From: an uncultured Lentisphaeria bacterium
GTDB taxonomy: Bacteria > Verrucomicrobiota > Lentisphaeria > Victivallales > Victivallaceae
Direction of reading: 5' to 3'
DNA: 9,064 nt
Assembly: GCA_903821255.1 (NCBI GenBank)
Contig: CAIJKT010000876.1
Location: 1 to 9,064, forward strand
Each line of letters opens with the position of its first letter. Positions within the stretch are counted from its first letter, which is position 1. A program made the translations under genes and the position numbers. Under the pieces are notes generated by a model. The model had not been told where the DNA came from. It was given only the letters and a program-made list of their open reading frames with translations, and searched no databases. Positions 1 through 6,042 of this stretch are shown here, one piece after another.

Positions 1-16
1 ATTCCTTCTCGTCCAT
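1..16 (-). CDS. Start of an unidentified gene running off the left edge
   Basis: Only the first five codons (Met-Asp-Glu-Lys-Glu) are inside the window, so no function can be given. The start is supported by a strong Shine-Dalgarno AAGGAG on the minus strand (bases 29-24), placed 7 bases before the ATG at 16-14. A plausible promoter lies further upstream (90-63). It has the same orientation as the M28 peptidase gene, which ends 172 bases upstream, so it could also receive read-through from that gene. Confidence 0.5.
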
Positions 17-23
17 ACGAAGA

Positions 24-29
24 CTCCTT
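24..29 (-). promoter_or_regulatory. Ribosome binding site AAGGAG of the left-edge gene
   Basis: The minus strand reads AAGGAG, then 7 bases, then ATG. This is the main evidence that a gene starts at base 16. Confidence 0.55.
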
Positions 30-62
30 ATCTTGACTTGGCGGTTTGGATTTGGAGTCTTT

Positions 63-90
63 ATTATTCTATGCTTTACATATTTTTCAA
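63..90 (-). promoter_or_regulatory. Candidate sigma70-type promoter of the left-edge gene
   Basis: The minus strand has TTGAAA (90-85), a 16-base spacer and AATAAT (68-63). Each hexamer is one or two bases from consensus. It would give a leader of about 40 bases before the ATG at 16. The region is AT-rich, so a chance match is possible. Confidence 0.35.
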
Positions 91-188
91 ACTGTTATTT
101 CAGCTTTTTGAGCATTTACCCACTAAAACACCGAAAGAGCCTCATTTTCTAAGGTTTGCCGGTAAATGTCAGACTGTTCATAATGCTG

Positions 189-1241
189 TTATTCAGACGC
201 CAAACTCGCGACCACATGCTTAAGGCTTTCAACTACTCTTGCCGTTTTATCGTAATCAATCCGGTCATAGTTATCGGAAGCCGTATGATAATATTTATAA
301 CGGAACATAGCGGTATCGGTGATCATAAATGCAGGATAATTCATTTTCCAGAACGACCAGTGGTCGGAAAATCCGATATGGGGTATGCAGCGCGGAATAC
401 AAGCGCCTTCACTCGGGAACTTCGCGTTCGCGCGGAATGACTTGACGCACTGCTTAATCAGGAGTTCCGAGCCGGAATTGCCTGCGAATGCGATGAAATC
501 GCCCTTTGACGGGTAGAACCAGTTCAGCGGAAACGGATATTTCTGACTGCCCTCTTCGCTGGAATAGAACCCGATGGTTTCAGGCGTCAGCATCGCAATG
601 ATTTTTTCACTTTTTGCCTTGCAGCTTCTGGCATAAACATAGCTGCCCATCCCTTTAGTCCAGAAGAATGGCGGTTCTTCATTGGCAAAAGCGGCAAACC
701 GCAATGTCCGTTTCTGTGGTTTATCTGCAAAAAATTTTGCCAGCGCAAGCGTTGCAGCCACTCCTGATGCATTGTCATTGGCGCCTTTGCAGCCGGGAAT
801 CGGCACTGAATCGTAGTGAGCCCCGATTACAATGATTTCATCAGGTTTTTCTGAACCTTTGATCTCCGCCAGCACATTTTTATAGATCTGCTGTTCATAA
901 TGCGTGTTCTGCCATTTATGGCCGAGAAAGCCGAGTGGCACTTTGTATTCCTGAACTTCAGGATTGTACCCGGATGCTTTGAATTGCCCTGCGATGTATT
1001 CCTCCGACTTGTTCAGCCCGTCATAATGGGTTAGATTGCGCTCTCCTACTGTTTCCGCCAGATACCGGACATGATTCTTCAGTTCTCCGCTCAGGATAGT
1101 TTCTTCCTGACTCAATGCAGGCAATTCGCCCTGATAACTTTTTCCGGGCATGTTAAATGCCATGCCGCCTTCGGCTTTAATCTCTGACAACCATGCGATT
1201 GCTCCCAGCGCCAGCAGTTTCATCCATAATTTTCCCGACAT
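189..1241 (-). CDS. M28-family zinc aminopeptidase, secreted or membrane-anchored
   Basis: This is a 350-aa metallopeptidase of the M28 (aminopeptidase Y/Q-like) family, which removes N-terminal residues using two zinc ions. The family motifs are in order. GAHYDS carries zinc ligand H142 and GANDNASG carries bridging D156. NEEP carries catalytic E188 and ligand E189. E221 (PETIG) is the fourth ligand, SDHWSF (292-297) is the conserved late motif, and YYHTASD supplies the last ligand H319. The N-terminus has basic residues, then a hydrophobic stretch (about 9-19) and a possible cleavage after A23, so it probably acts outside the cytoplasm. I chose the ATG at 1241 because AGAAGG lies 6 bases upstream. 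An upstream in-frame ATG at 1292 would put 17 charged residues before the signal and would lie over the operator-like palindrome. It follows the TetR gene by 96 bases. The substrate is unknown; some M28 members are glutaminyl cyclases, but the full metal set argues for a peptidase. Confidence 0.88.
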   Translation of the reverse strand: MSGKLWMKLLALGAIAWLSEIKAEGGMAFNMPGKSYQGELPALSQEETILSGELKNHVRYLAETVGERNLTHYDGLNKSEEYIAGQFKASGYNPEVQEYKVPLGFLGHKWQNTHYEQQIYKNVLAEIKGSEKPDEIIVIGAHYDSVPIPGCKGANDNASGVAATLALAKFFADKPQKRTLRFAAFANEEPPFFWTKGMGSYVYARSCKAKSEKIIAMLTPETIGFYSSEEGSQKYPFPLNWFYPSKGDFIAFAGNSGSELLIKQCVKSFRANAKFPSEGACIPRCIPHIGFSDHWSFWKMNYPAFMITDTAMFRYKYYHTASDNYDRIDYDKTARVVESLKHVVASLASE

Positions 1242-1278
1242 AAAGTACCTTCTTGGTTTATAAACATTGATCACTAAA

Positions 1279-1291
1279 TGAACATCGTTCA
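1279..1291. promoter_or_regulatory. Operator-like palindrome upstream of the M28 peptidase
   Basis: TGAACATCGTTCA is an inverted repeat of TGAAC around three bases. Flanking A and T extend the symmetry by one base pair each side. It matches the palindrome at 2008-2020 in the regulator's own promoter (shared form TGAACANNGTTCA). It sits 37 bases upstream of the peptidase start, directly after a weak -10-like AAATAT (minus strand 1296-1291), the same geometry as at the regulator promoter. It is inferred to be a binding site of the adjacent TetR protein. Confidence 0.6.
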
Positions 1292-1337
1292 TATTTTGAT
1301 TAAATTTTTTTAACTTATAAACTTAAAATTGCGTTTA

Positions 1338-1982
1338 TTAATTCCGTCCTGAAGCATTTAAGCTTTGCAGATAATTCAGAAAAATCTTTTTGGCATGCTG
1401 CGAGACAGCCTCAAACTTGATTTCGCCATCCTTGAGGAAGAAGAAGACAACGCCGGCCAGCATGCTCCAGGCGGCTTCCGCGGTCAACAGCATATCCTGT
1501 ACTTTAATATCCTTAACACTGTCGCGAATAGCTTCCATTGCCAGTTCCAGGCATTTTTCCTGCTGGAATTTTAATTTATGACATGCCTGACTGCTGTCTT
1601 TCTGCGCCAAGTCCAGCAGGGAATGCCGCTCGCGCTGGATGACGATAAATATAAGCTCAAAATGTTCGCGATGTGATTTGGCAAAAGCAAAAAAGGCGTC
1701 AACTATTTTCTCTGCTTTTCCGCTGCCGCAATCACTTTCAACCACTTTTCTCAGTTCGTTGATCAGCAACTCATAACCTTCGTTGATCAATTCCAGATAG
1801 ATATGGTTTTTGTCTTTGTAGTAAAGATAGATGGTGCCGATGGCCAGTTCGCAAGCTTTGGCAATCTGGCGGATTGTAGTTCCACTGAAGCCATTGCTGC
1901 GGAAAAGTTCCTGGGCTTTCTCCAGTATCAGTTTCCGCCGTTCATCTTTTTCCCGTTGCCGCCTGGTTTTAGTTTCCATCAT
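1338..1982 (-). CDS. TetR/AcrR-family transcriptional regulator
   Basis: This is a 214-aa DNA-binding regulator of usual TetR length. After a very basic N-tail come helix 1 (ILEKAQELFRSNGF) and the helix-turn-helix at about residues 35-56 (TTIRQIAKACELAIGTIYLYY, described by its ends TTIRQIA and GTIYLYY), which are typical of the family. The remaining residues form the helical ligand-binding and dimerisation part, which is too variable to name a ligand. I prefer the second in-frame ATG (1982) because AACGGA lies 7 bases upstream of it. The first ATG (1988) would have only about 1-2 bases of spacing, and the ATG at 1979 is also possible. Its promoter (2048-2020) carries a palindrome that recurs before the downstream peptidase gene, so it is likely an autorepressor that also controls that gene. 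The inducer is unknown. Confidence 0.92.
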   Translation of the reverse strand: MMETKTRRQREKDERRKLILEKAQELFRSNGFSGTTIRQIAKACELAIGTIYLYYKDKNHIYLELINEGYELLINELRKVVESDCGSGKAEKIVDAFFAFAKSHREHFELIFIVIQRERHSLLDLAQKDSSQACHKLKFQQEKCLELAMEAIRDSVKDIKVQDMLLTAEAAWSMLAGVVFFFLKDGEIKFEAVSQHAKKIFLNYLQSLNASGRN

Positions 1983-2007
1983 GATCATTTCCGTTAAAAT
2001 CTATTAA

Positions 2008-2020
2008 TGAACAATGTTCA
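2008..2020. promoter_or_regulatory. TetR operator-like palindrome in the regulator's own promoter
   Basis: TGAACAATGTTCA is an inverted repeat of TGAAC around three bases. It overlaps the last base of the -10 box and covers the expected transcription start, the classic position for repression. The half-site also recurs as GTTCA at 2035-2039 inside the spacer, 19 bases from the matching half-site of the palindrome. The matching copy at 1279-1291 supports it as a shared operator. Confidence 0.65.
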
Positions 2021-2048
2021 ATATATGATTTAATGTTCATAATGTCAA
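2020..2048 (-). promoter_or_regulatory. Sigma70-type promoter of the TetR gene
   Basis: On the minus strand, a perfect -35 TTGACA (2048-2043) is followed by a 17-base spacer and -10 TATATT (2025-2020). Transcription should begin near 2013, inside the palindrome, leaving a leader of about 30 bases. Confidence 0.75.
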
Positions 2049-2196
2049 TGGCGGAATTGTATGATTCATGAAAAATATTTACGAATAAATTTAAAAATGA
2101 GGACATTCTGTCATCCTGATGACGGTTTCTGTTTTAATTGAGAACTATAGAAATCATGAATATTTACAAATATAATAATAAAATATACGGATTGTC

Positions 2197-2225
2197 TTGA
2201 ATATATCCTTTATTATAGTTATAAT
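2197..2225 (+). promoter_or_regulatory. Sigma70-type promoter of the sensor pair
   Basis: TTGAAT (2197-2202), a 17-base spacer and a perfect TATAAT (2220-2225) predict a start near 2232 and a leader of about 85 bases. No comparable promoter is seen between the two sensors, so this one probably serves both. Confidence 0.65.
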
Positions 2226-2233
2226 TTACTATA
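2214..2233. repeat. Inverted repeat flanking the -10 box of the sensor promoter
   Basis: TATAGT (2214-2219) and ACTATA (2228-2233) are perfect reverse complements around eight bases that contain TATAAT. It could be an operator. In such AT-rich DNA it could also arise by chance. Confidence 0.35.
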
Positions 2234-2240
2234 GGGGATA

Positions 2241-2300
2241 ATGTCAGGAGCCGGATTAATCAGTACAATGATATTTTCATGGAAACGTGTTACCGGTTAA
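2241..2300 (+). CDS. Possible 19-codon leader ORF upstream of the first sensor
   Basis: An ATG inside the predicted transcript opens a 19-residue frame (MSGAGLISTMIFSWKRVTG) that ends with TAA just before the Shine-Dalgarno region of the sensor gene. A GGGG run lies 3 bases upstream, which is close for a ribosome site. No known leader peptide is recognised. It may be a chance ORF. Confidence 0.2.
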   Translation: MSGAGLISTMIFSWKRVTG

Positions 2301-3686
2301 GAGGATGGTGAGTTTATGATCAAAGCAGCAACACCCGCAGTGCCTTCTCCATTTAAACTGTTCGCGGTTTTTATGCTGCTGCTGGTAATGATTGTATTTG
2401 CCGGTATTTGTTATTTTCTGGTTCAGAAGAATTACATAGTTCAAAGTGAGCAGGATAAACTCACGGCCATTGCAGATTTGCGAGTTACTCAGATTGTGTG
2501 GTGGCGCAATGAGCGGTTAAATCATATTGAACAAATTTACAATAATCCTTTATTTGCCCGTCAGGTAAAATCTTTTTTAGAAAATCCGGACAACCCGGAG
2601 AAAAAACAGGATATTCTAGCGTGGATACAATCTCTCCAGGCGCGCAAACTCTTCGCTGAAGTATATTTGCTTGACGCAAAAGGCAGGCAGATATTAGTCA
2701 GTAAAAACGCCGGAGAACTTGGCACACATGCGAGAGAATTGATTGCGCAGGTGCTGGTTAACCGGCTTCCGGTTTTTTCCGATTTGCATACAGCCCCCCA
2801 TTACCATTTTGCCCATTTCGACATAGTCATTCCGCTGCTTCTGCCGGAAACTCCGGAATCCGTTACCGGCGTGCTCTTCATGCGAATGAATCCGCAATCA
2901 GGCTTGTCTGAGCGCATTCAGTCATGGCCGACGCCAAGTCTTACAGCGGAAACGCTTTTAATCCGCCGCGACGACAACAGTGTTTTGTTTTTGAATGAGT
3001 TACGCCACCGCAAGGGCACGGAGCTGAAATTACGGATTCCGTTTAGTGATGACAAGGTTGTAGCGGTAAAAGCGGTAAATGGAATGGAAGGCATTATTAA
3101 CGGAGTGGATTACCGCGGCGTGCCGGTGCTGGCGGTTGCCAGAAAAATTCCGGGTACGCCATGGATCATGATAGCCAAGGTGGATAAGAAAGAAATTTAT
3201 GCCCCGCTGCATGAACAGGCCTGGATTGCCGGAGTCGGCATTTTTTTGCTGATTATCAGCGCGGCTGCCGCAGTCCGGTTCTGGTGGTGGCGCCAGCGCT
3301 CCGAGTTTTACCTTGAGCTCTATGAAGAACGCAAGCATTCCGAAGATAGAGTCAGGCAGCTTGCTTCTGTGGTCGAAAATTCCAGTGACGCGATTTTCGC
3401 ATTGACACTGGATGGAGTTATCACCAGCTGGAATAAAGGGGCGGAGTTGAGCTTCGGGTATAAAGAGTCTGAGGTTTTCGGCAAATCAATAGCCTTGCTG
3501 TCTCTGCCGGACAAGCAGAAAGAGGCAAGAGATTTTATCGAGAAAATCAAAGAAGGCGAGAGAATTGAGTATTATGAAACTATATACCGGAGAAAAGACG
3601 GGAGAAATGTAAATCTCTCGCTGTCAATTGCTCCTGTCATGGATAACGATGGAAAAATCATCGGGGTGTCATTTATCGGCCGGGAT
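2292..3686 (+). repeat. Paralogous duplication, copy 1 (sensor, TM and PAS1 part)
   Basis: This stretch is closely related to 4643-6042. The similarity starts before the genes: ACCGGTTA is found in both leaders (2292-2299 and 4643-4650). It continues through TM1, the Cache-like domain, TM2 and PAS1. By hand count 126 of the first 160 protein residues are identical. The relationship breaks at the GRD(V/I)T motif ending PAS1 and resumes at 4071. Confidence 0.85.
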
Positions 3687-4580
3687 GTTACCGCAACCAG
3701 GCGGATGGAAGAAAAACTGCATAAGTCGGAGGAGGAATACCGCGCGCTTTTTGAGTCTTCGCGGGACGCGATCATGATGCTGGACAGGAACGTTTTTCTT
3801 GACTGCAATAAAGCCACGCTGGACCTCTTCGACTTTTCCTCTAAAGAGCAGTTCGTAGCAAAGCGTCCGAGCGACCTGTCACCCGCGAGCCAGCTTGATG
3901 GCGAGGATTCGTTAACGGCTGCCCGGAAACATATAGAAAAGGCCTACCGTGACGGGGCGGATTTTTTTGAATGGCTTCATGCGCGCCGTGACGGCTCTCC
4001 ATTTTATACAGAGGTGCTGCTGAGTCGCCTGGAATATCAAGGCAATACGGTGCTGCAGGGGACTATTCGCGATATTACCGGACGTGTCAATATGGAGAAT
4101 GAATTGCGCCGGACCCGTGAACGACTTGAGGAACAGGTTCTGGAACGCACTGCTCAGCTTAGCGACGCCAATCAGGCGCTGCGGGAAGAGATTGCCGGAC
4201 ACCAGCGGACAGAGGCCGCAGCGGCAAAAGCGGCGCAGGAATGGCAGGCCGTTTTCGACAATATAAGTGACGCCGTGTCGCTTCTGTCCGAGGACGGCAG
4301 GATACTGAAGTGCAATACCGCCATGGGAAAGATATTCGGGAAGACATCGGCGGAGATTATTGGCCGTTATTGCTTCGATATTGTGCATGGAACATCGGAA
4401 CCGGTTGAAAACTGTCCGTTCATTCGCGCCCGTCAAAGCAGGCGACGGGAAACCATGGAACTGTCTCTGGCGGGACGCTGCTTCGCTGTATTGGTGGATC
4501 CGCTGTTTGATGCGCAAGGTGAATTTGCCGGAGCTGTGCACATTATCACCGACATCACTGATCACAATAAAATTACGTGA
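2316..4580 (+). CDS. Membrane sensor protein with Cache-like and three PAS domains but no kinase domain
   Basis: This 754-aa protein has TM1 (about 14-36), a large extracytoplasmic sensor (37-302) and TM2 (303-322) ending in RFWWWRQR. Three PAS domains follow: PAS1 (about 345-460), PAS2 (470-588) and PAS3 (641-748). A coiled coil (591-640) precedes PAS3. The extracytoplasmic part resembles a double-Cache ligand-binding domain, with the late motif DYRGVPVLAVARKIP then PWIMIAKVDKKE. PAS3 carries C666, C686 and C700. The chain stops at DITDHNKIT, where a PAS domain normally passes into the next module. There is no HisKA, HATPase, GGDEF, EAL, HAMP or methyl-accepting signalling domain, so it cannot signal by phosphorylation alone. 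GAGGATGGTGAG precedes the ATG. The paralogue 85 bases downstream has the kinase. Likely role: partner or modulator of that kinase. Alternatively it is a degraded kinase gene. Confidence 0.85.
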   Translation: MIKAATPAVPSPFKLFAVFMLLLVMIVFAGICYFLVQKNYIVQSEQDKLTAIADLRVTQIVWWRNERLNHIEQIYNNPLFARQVKSFLENPDNPEKKQDILAWIQSLQARKLFAEVYLLDAKGRQILVSKNAGELGTHARELIAQVLVNRLPVFSDLHTAPHYHFAHFDIVIPLLLPETPESVTGVLFMRMNPQSGLSERIQSWPTPSLTAETLLIRRDDNSVLFLNELRHRKGTELKLRIPFSDDKVVAVKAVNGMEGIINGVDYRGVPVLAVARKIPGTPWIMIAKVDKKEIYAPLHEQAWIAGVGIFLLIISAAAAVRFWWWRQRSEFYLELYEERKHSEDRVRQLASVVENSSDAIFALTLDGVITSWNKGAELSFGYKESEVFGKSIALLSLPDKQKEARDFIEKIKEGERIEYYETIYRRKDGRNVNLSLSIAPVMDNDGKIIGVSFIGRDVTATRRMEEKLHKSEEEYRALFESSRDAIMMLDRNVFLDCNKATLDLFDFSSKEQFVAKRPSDLSPASQLDGEDSLTAARKHIEKAYRDGADFFEWLHARRDGSPFYTEVLLSRLEYQGNTVLQGTIRDITGRVNMENELRRTRERLEEQVLERTAQLSDANQALREEIAGHQRTEAAAAKAAQEWQAVFDNISDAVSLLSEDGRILKCNTAMGKIFGKTSAEIIGRYCFDIVHGTSEPVENCPFIRARQSRRRETMELSLAGRCFAVLVDPLFDAQGEFAGAVHIITDITDHNKIT
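3684..4070 (+). other. Extra PAS module present only in the kinase-less sensor
   Basis: Residues 457-585 (129 aa) form one complete PAS unit plus linker. It lies between two similar motifs, GRDVT at the end of PAS1 and IRDITGR at the end of PAS2. The paralogue joins PAS1 directly to DITGR at 6040-6054. The module was therefore gained here or lost there by recombination between PAS-terminal motifs. Confidence 0.7.
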
Positions 4581-4642
4581 AATTTGACCGGAAAGCATAT
4601 TCTGAAAGCATTTGATTGATGTTTGTCAAGAAGAAGCATTAC

Positions 4643-6042
4643 CACCGGTTAGATTAGGAGGGATTATGGTTAAAACAGCAATACCTGCGATGCCTTCTCC
4701 ATATAAGCTGTTCGCAGTCTTTATGTTGCTGTTGGTAATAATTGTTCTTGCCGGCATTGGCTATTTTCTTGTTCAAAGGAATTACATAATTCGGCACGAG
4801 CAGGATAAGCTTGGGGCCATTGCAGATTTGAGAGTTGGCCAGATTGTGCGGTGGCGCAATGAACGGTTAAATCATATCGAGTACATTTACAATAATCCCT
4901 TGTTTGCCCGCCAGGTAAAAGCATTTTTCGAAAATCCGGACAATGCGGAGAAAAGACAGGACATTGAAGCCTGGATGAAATCGCTTCAGGCCCGCGGCCT
5001 TTTTGCTGAAATATACATACTTAACGCGAAGGGCAAAGCGGTGCTGACCAGCAAAAATGCCGGAGAGCTTGGCGTTCATGCGAAAGAATTGATTGCGCAA
5101 GTACTGGTTAACCGCACTCCTGTCTTTTCCGATTTGCACACGGCTCCCAATGTTAATGTTATTTTATCCCATTTCGACATCGTCATTCCGCTGATTGTGC
5201 CGGAAAAATCTGAAACCGTGACTGGAATTCTTTTCATGCGGATGAATCCGCGTTCAGGTTTGTATGAACGTATTCAGCCATGGCCGACTCCGAGTCTTAC
5301 GGCGGAAACGCTTTTAATCCGCCGCGATGGCGACAATGTTTTATTTTTAACTGATTTGCGCCATCTTAAAGATGCGGCGCTTAAATTACGGATTCCGCTT
5401 ACGGAAAGCAATTGTGCAGCAGTAAAAGCAGTAAATGGAACGCAAGGCATTATTGAAGGCGTGGATTACCGTGGTGTGCCGGTGCTGGCGGTAGCCAGAA
5501 AGATTCCGGACACGTCATGGATCATGATAGCCAAAATTGATAAGAAAGAGATTTATGCCCCCTTGCGCGAAGAGGCGTGGATTGCAGGAATCGGCATGTT
5601 TTTCCTGATCACCGGCGCGGCTGCCGCTGTCCGCTTCTGGTGGTGGCGGCAGCGCACCAGATTCTATCTTGAGTTGGATAAAGAGCGCAAACTCTCTGAA
5701 GAAAAAATCCGGCAGCTTGCCGCGATGGTTGAAAATTCCAATGACGCGATTTTTGCATTGACGCTGGATGGAATTATCTCCAGTTGGAACAAAGGGGCGG
5801 AGTCAATCTTCGGGTATAAAGAATTTGAGGTTTTCGGCAAATCAATAGCGTTGCTGATTCCGCCAGCCGGCCGGAAAGATGTAACAGCTTTCCTGGAAAA
5901 ACTCAACCAGAGAAAAAGTATTGAGTACCATGAAGCTGCATACCTGAGAAAAGACGGCAAAAATGTAACTCTGTCATTGTCAATTTCCCCGGTCATGTAC
6001 GACGGCGGGAAAATCATCGGCGCTTCGTTCATTGGCCGCGAC
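4643..6042 (+). repeat. Paralogous duplication, copy 2 (sensor, TM and PAS1 part)
   Basis: This is the partner of 2292-3686. It is colinear except for a two-residue insertion in the sensor loop after HTAP (residues 158-161). The coiled coil and Cys-containing PAS that follow (6043-6495) match 4074-4565 in copy 1, minus 42 bases in the coiled coil. Confidence 0.85.
4656..4661 (+). promoter_or_regulatory. Ribosome binding site AGGAGG that fixes the kinase start
   Basis: A consensus AGGAGG ends 4 bases before the ATG at 4666. This selects that ATG over the upstream in-frame one at 4612, which lacks a Shine-Dalgarno and does not match the paralogue. Confidence 0.75.

Larger units (their letters stand above)
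1983..2315. other. Divergent regulatory region between the TetR gene and the sensor pair
   Basis: This AT-rich stretch of 333 bases has no substantial gene. It holds the minus-strand TetR promoter and operator (2008-2048), a perfect 6-bp dyad (2110-2123), the plus-strand sensor promoter (2197-2225) inside another inverted repeat (2214-2233), and a possible 19-codon leader ORF (2241-2300). I see nothing clear in about 2050-2105. Confidence 0.7.

Noticed and set aside
30..188. Terminator after the M28 peptidase
   Set aside because: I found no GC-rich stem followed by a T run on the minus strand in this stretch.
38..440. Small plus-strand frames at the left end
   Set aside because: The second lies antisense over the M28 peptidase and the first reaches into its 3' end. 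Neither has a ribosome site or a recognisable motif, and minus-strand signals explain the region better.
2164..2190. Alternative promoter using TATAAT at 2171
   Set aside because: There is no acceptable -35 hexamer at 16-18 bases; it is probably just AT-rich sequence.
3912..4598. Minus-strand 228-codon open frame
   Set aside because: It is antisense to well-supported PAS coding sequence, and its translation has no domain pattern.
4619..4657. 12-codon ORF before the kinase, as a counterpart of the 19-codon leader ORF
   Set aside because: It lies in a different frame relative to the shared ACCGGTTA, shares no sequence with the other ORF and has no ribosome site.
4612..4665. Upstream in-frame start for the kinase
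   Set aside because: It has no ribosome site, and its 18 extra residues do not match the paralogue, while AGGAGG marks the ATG at 4666.
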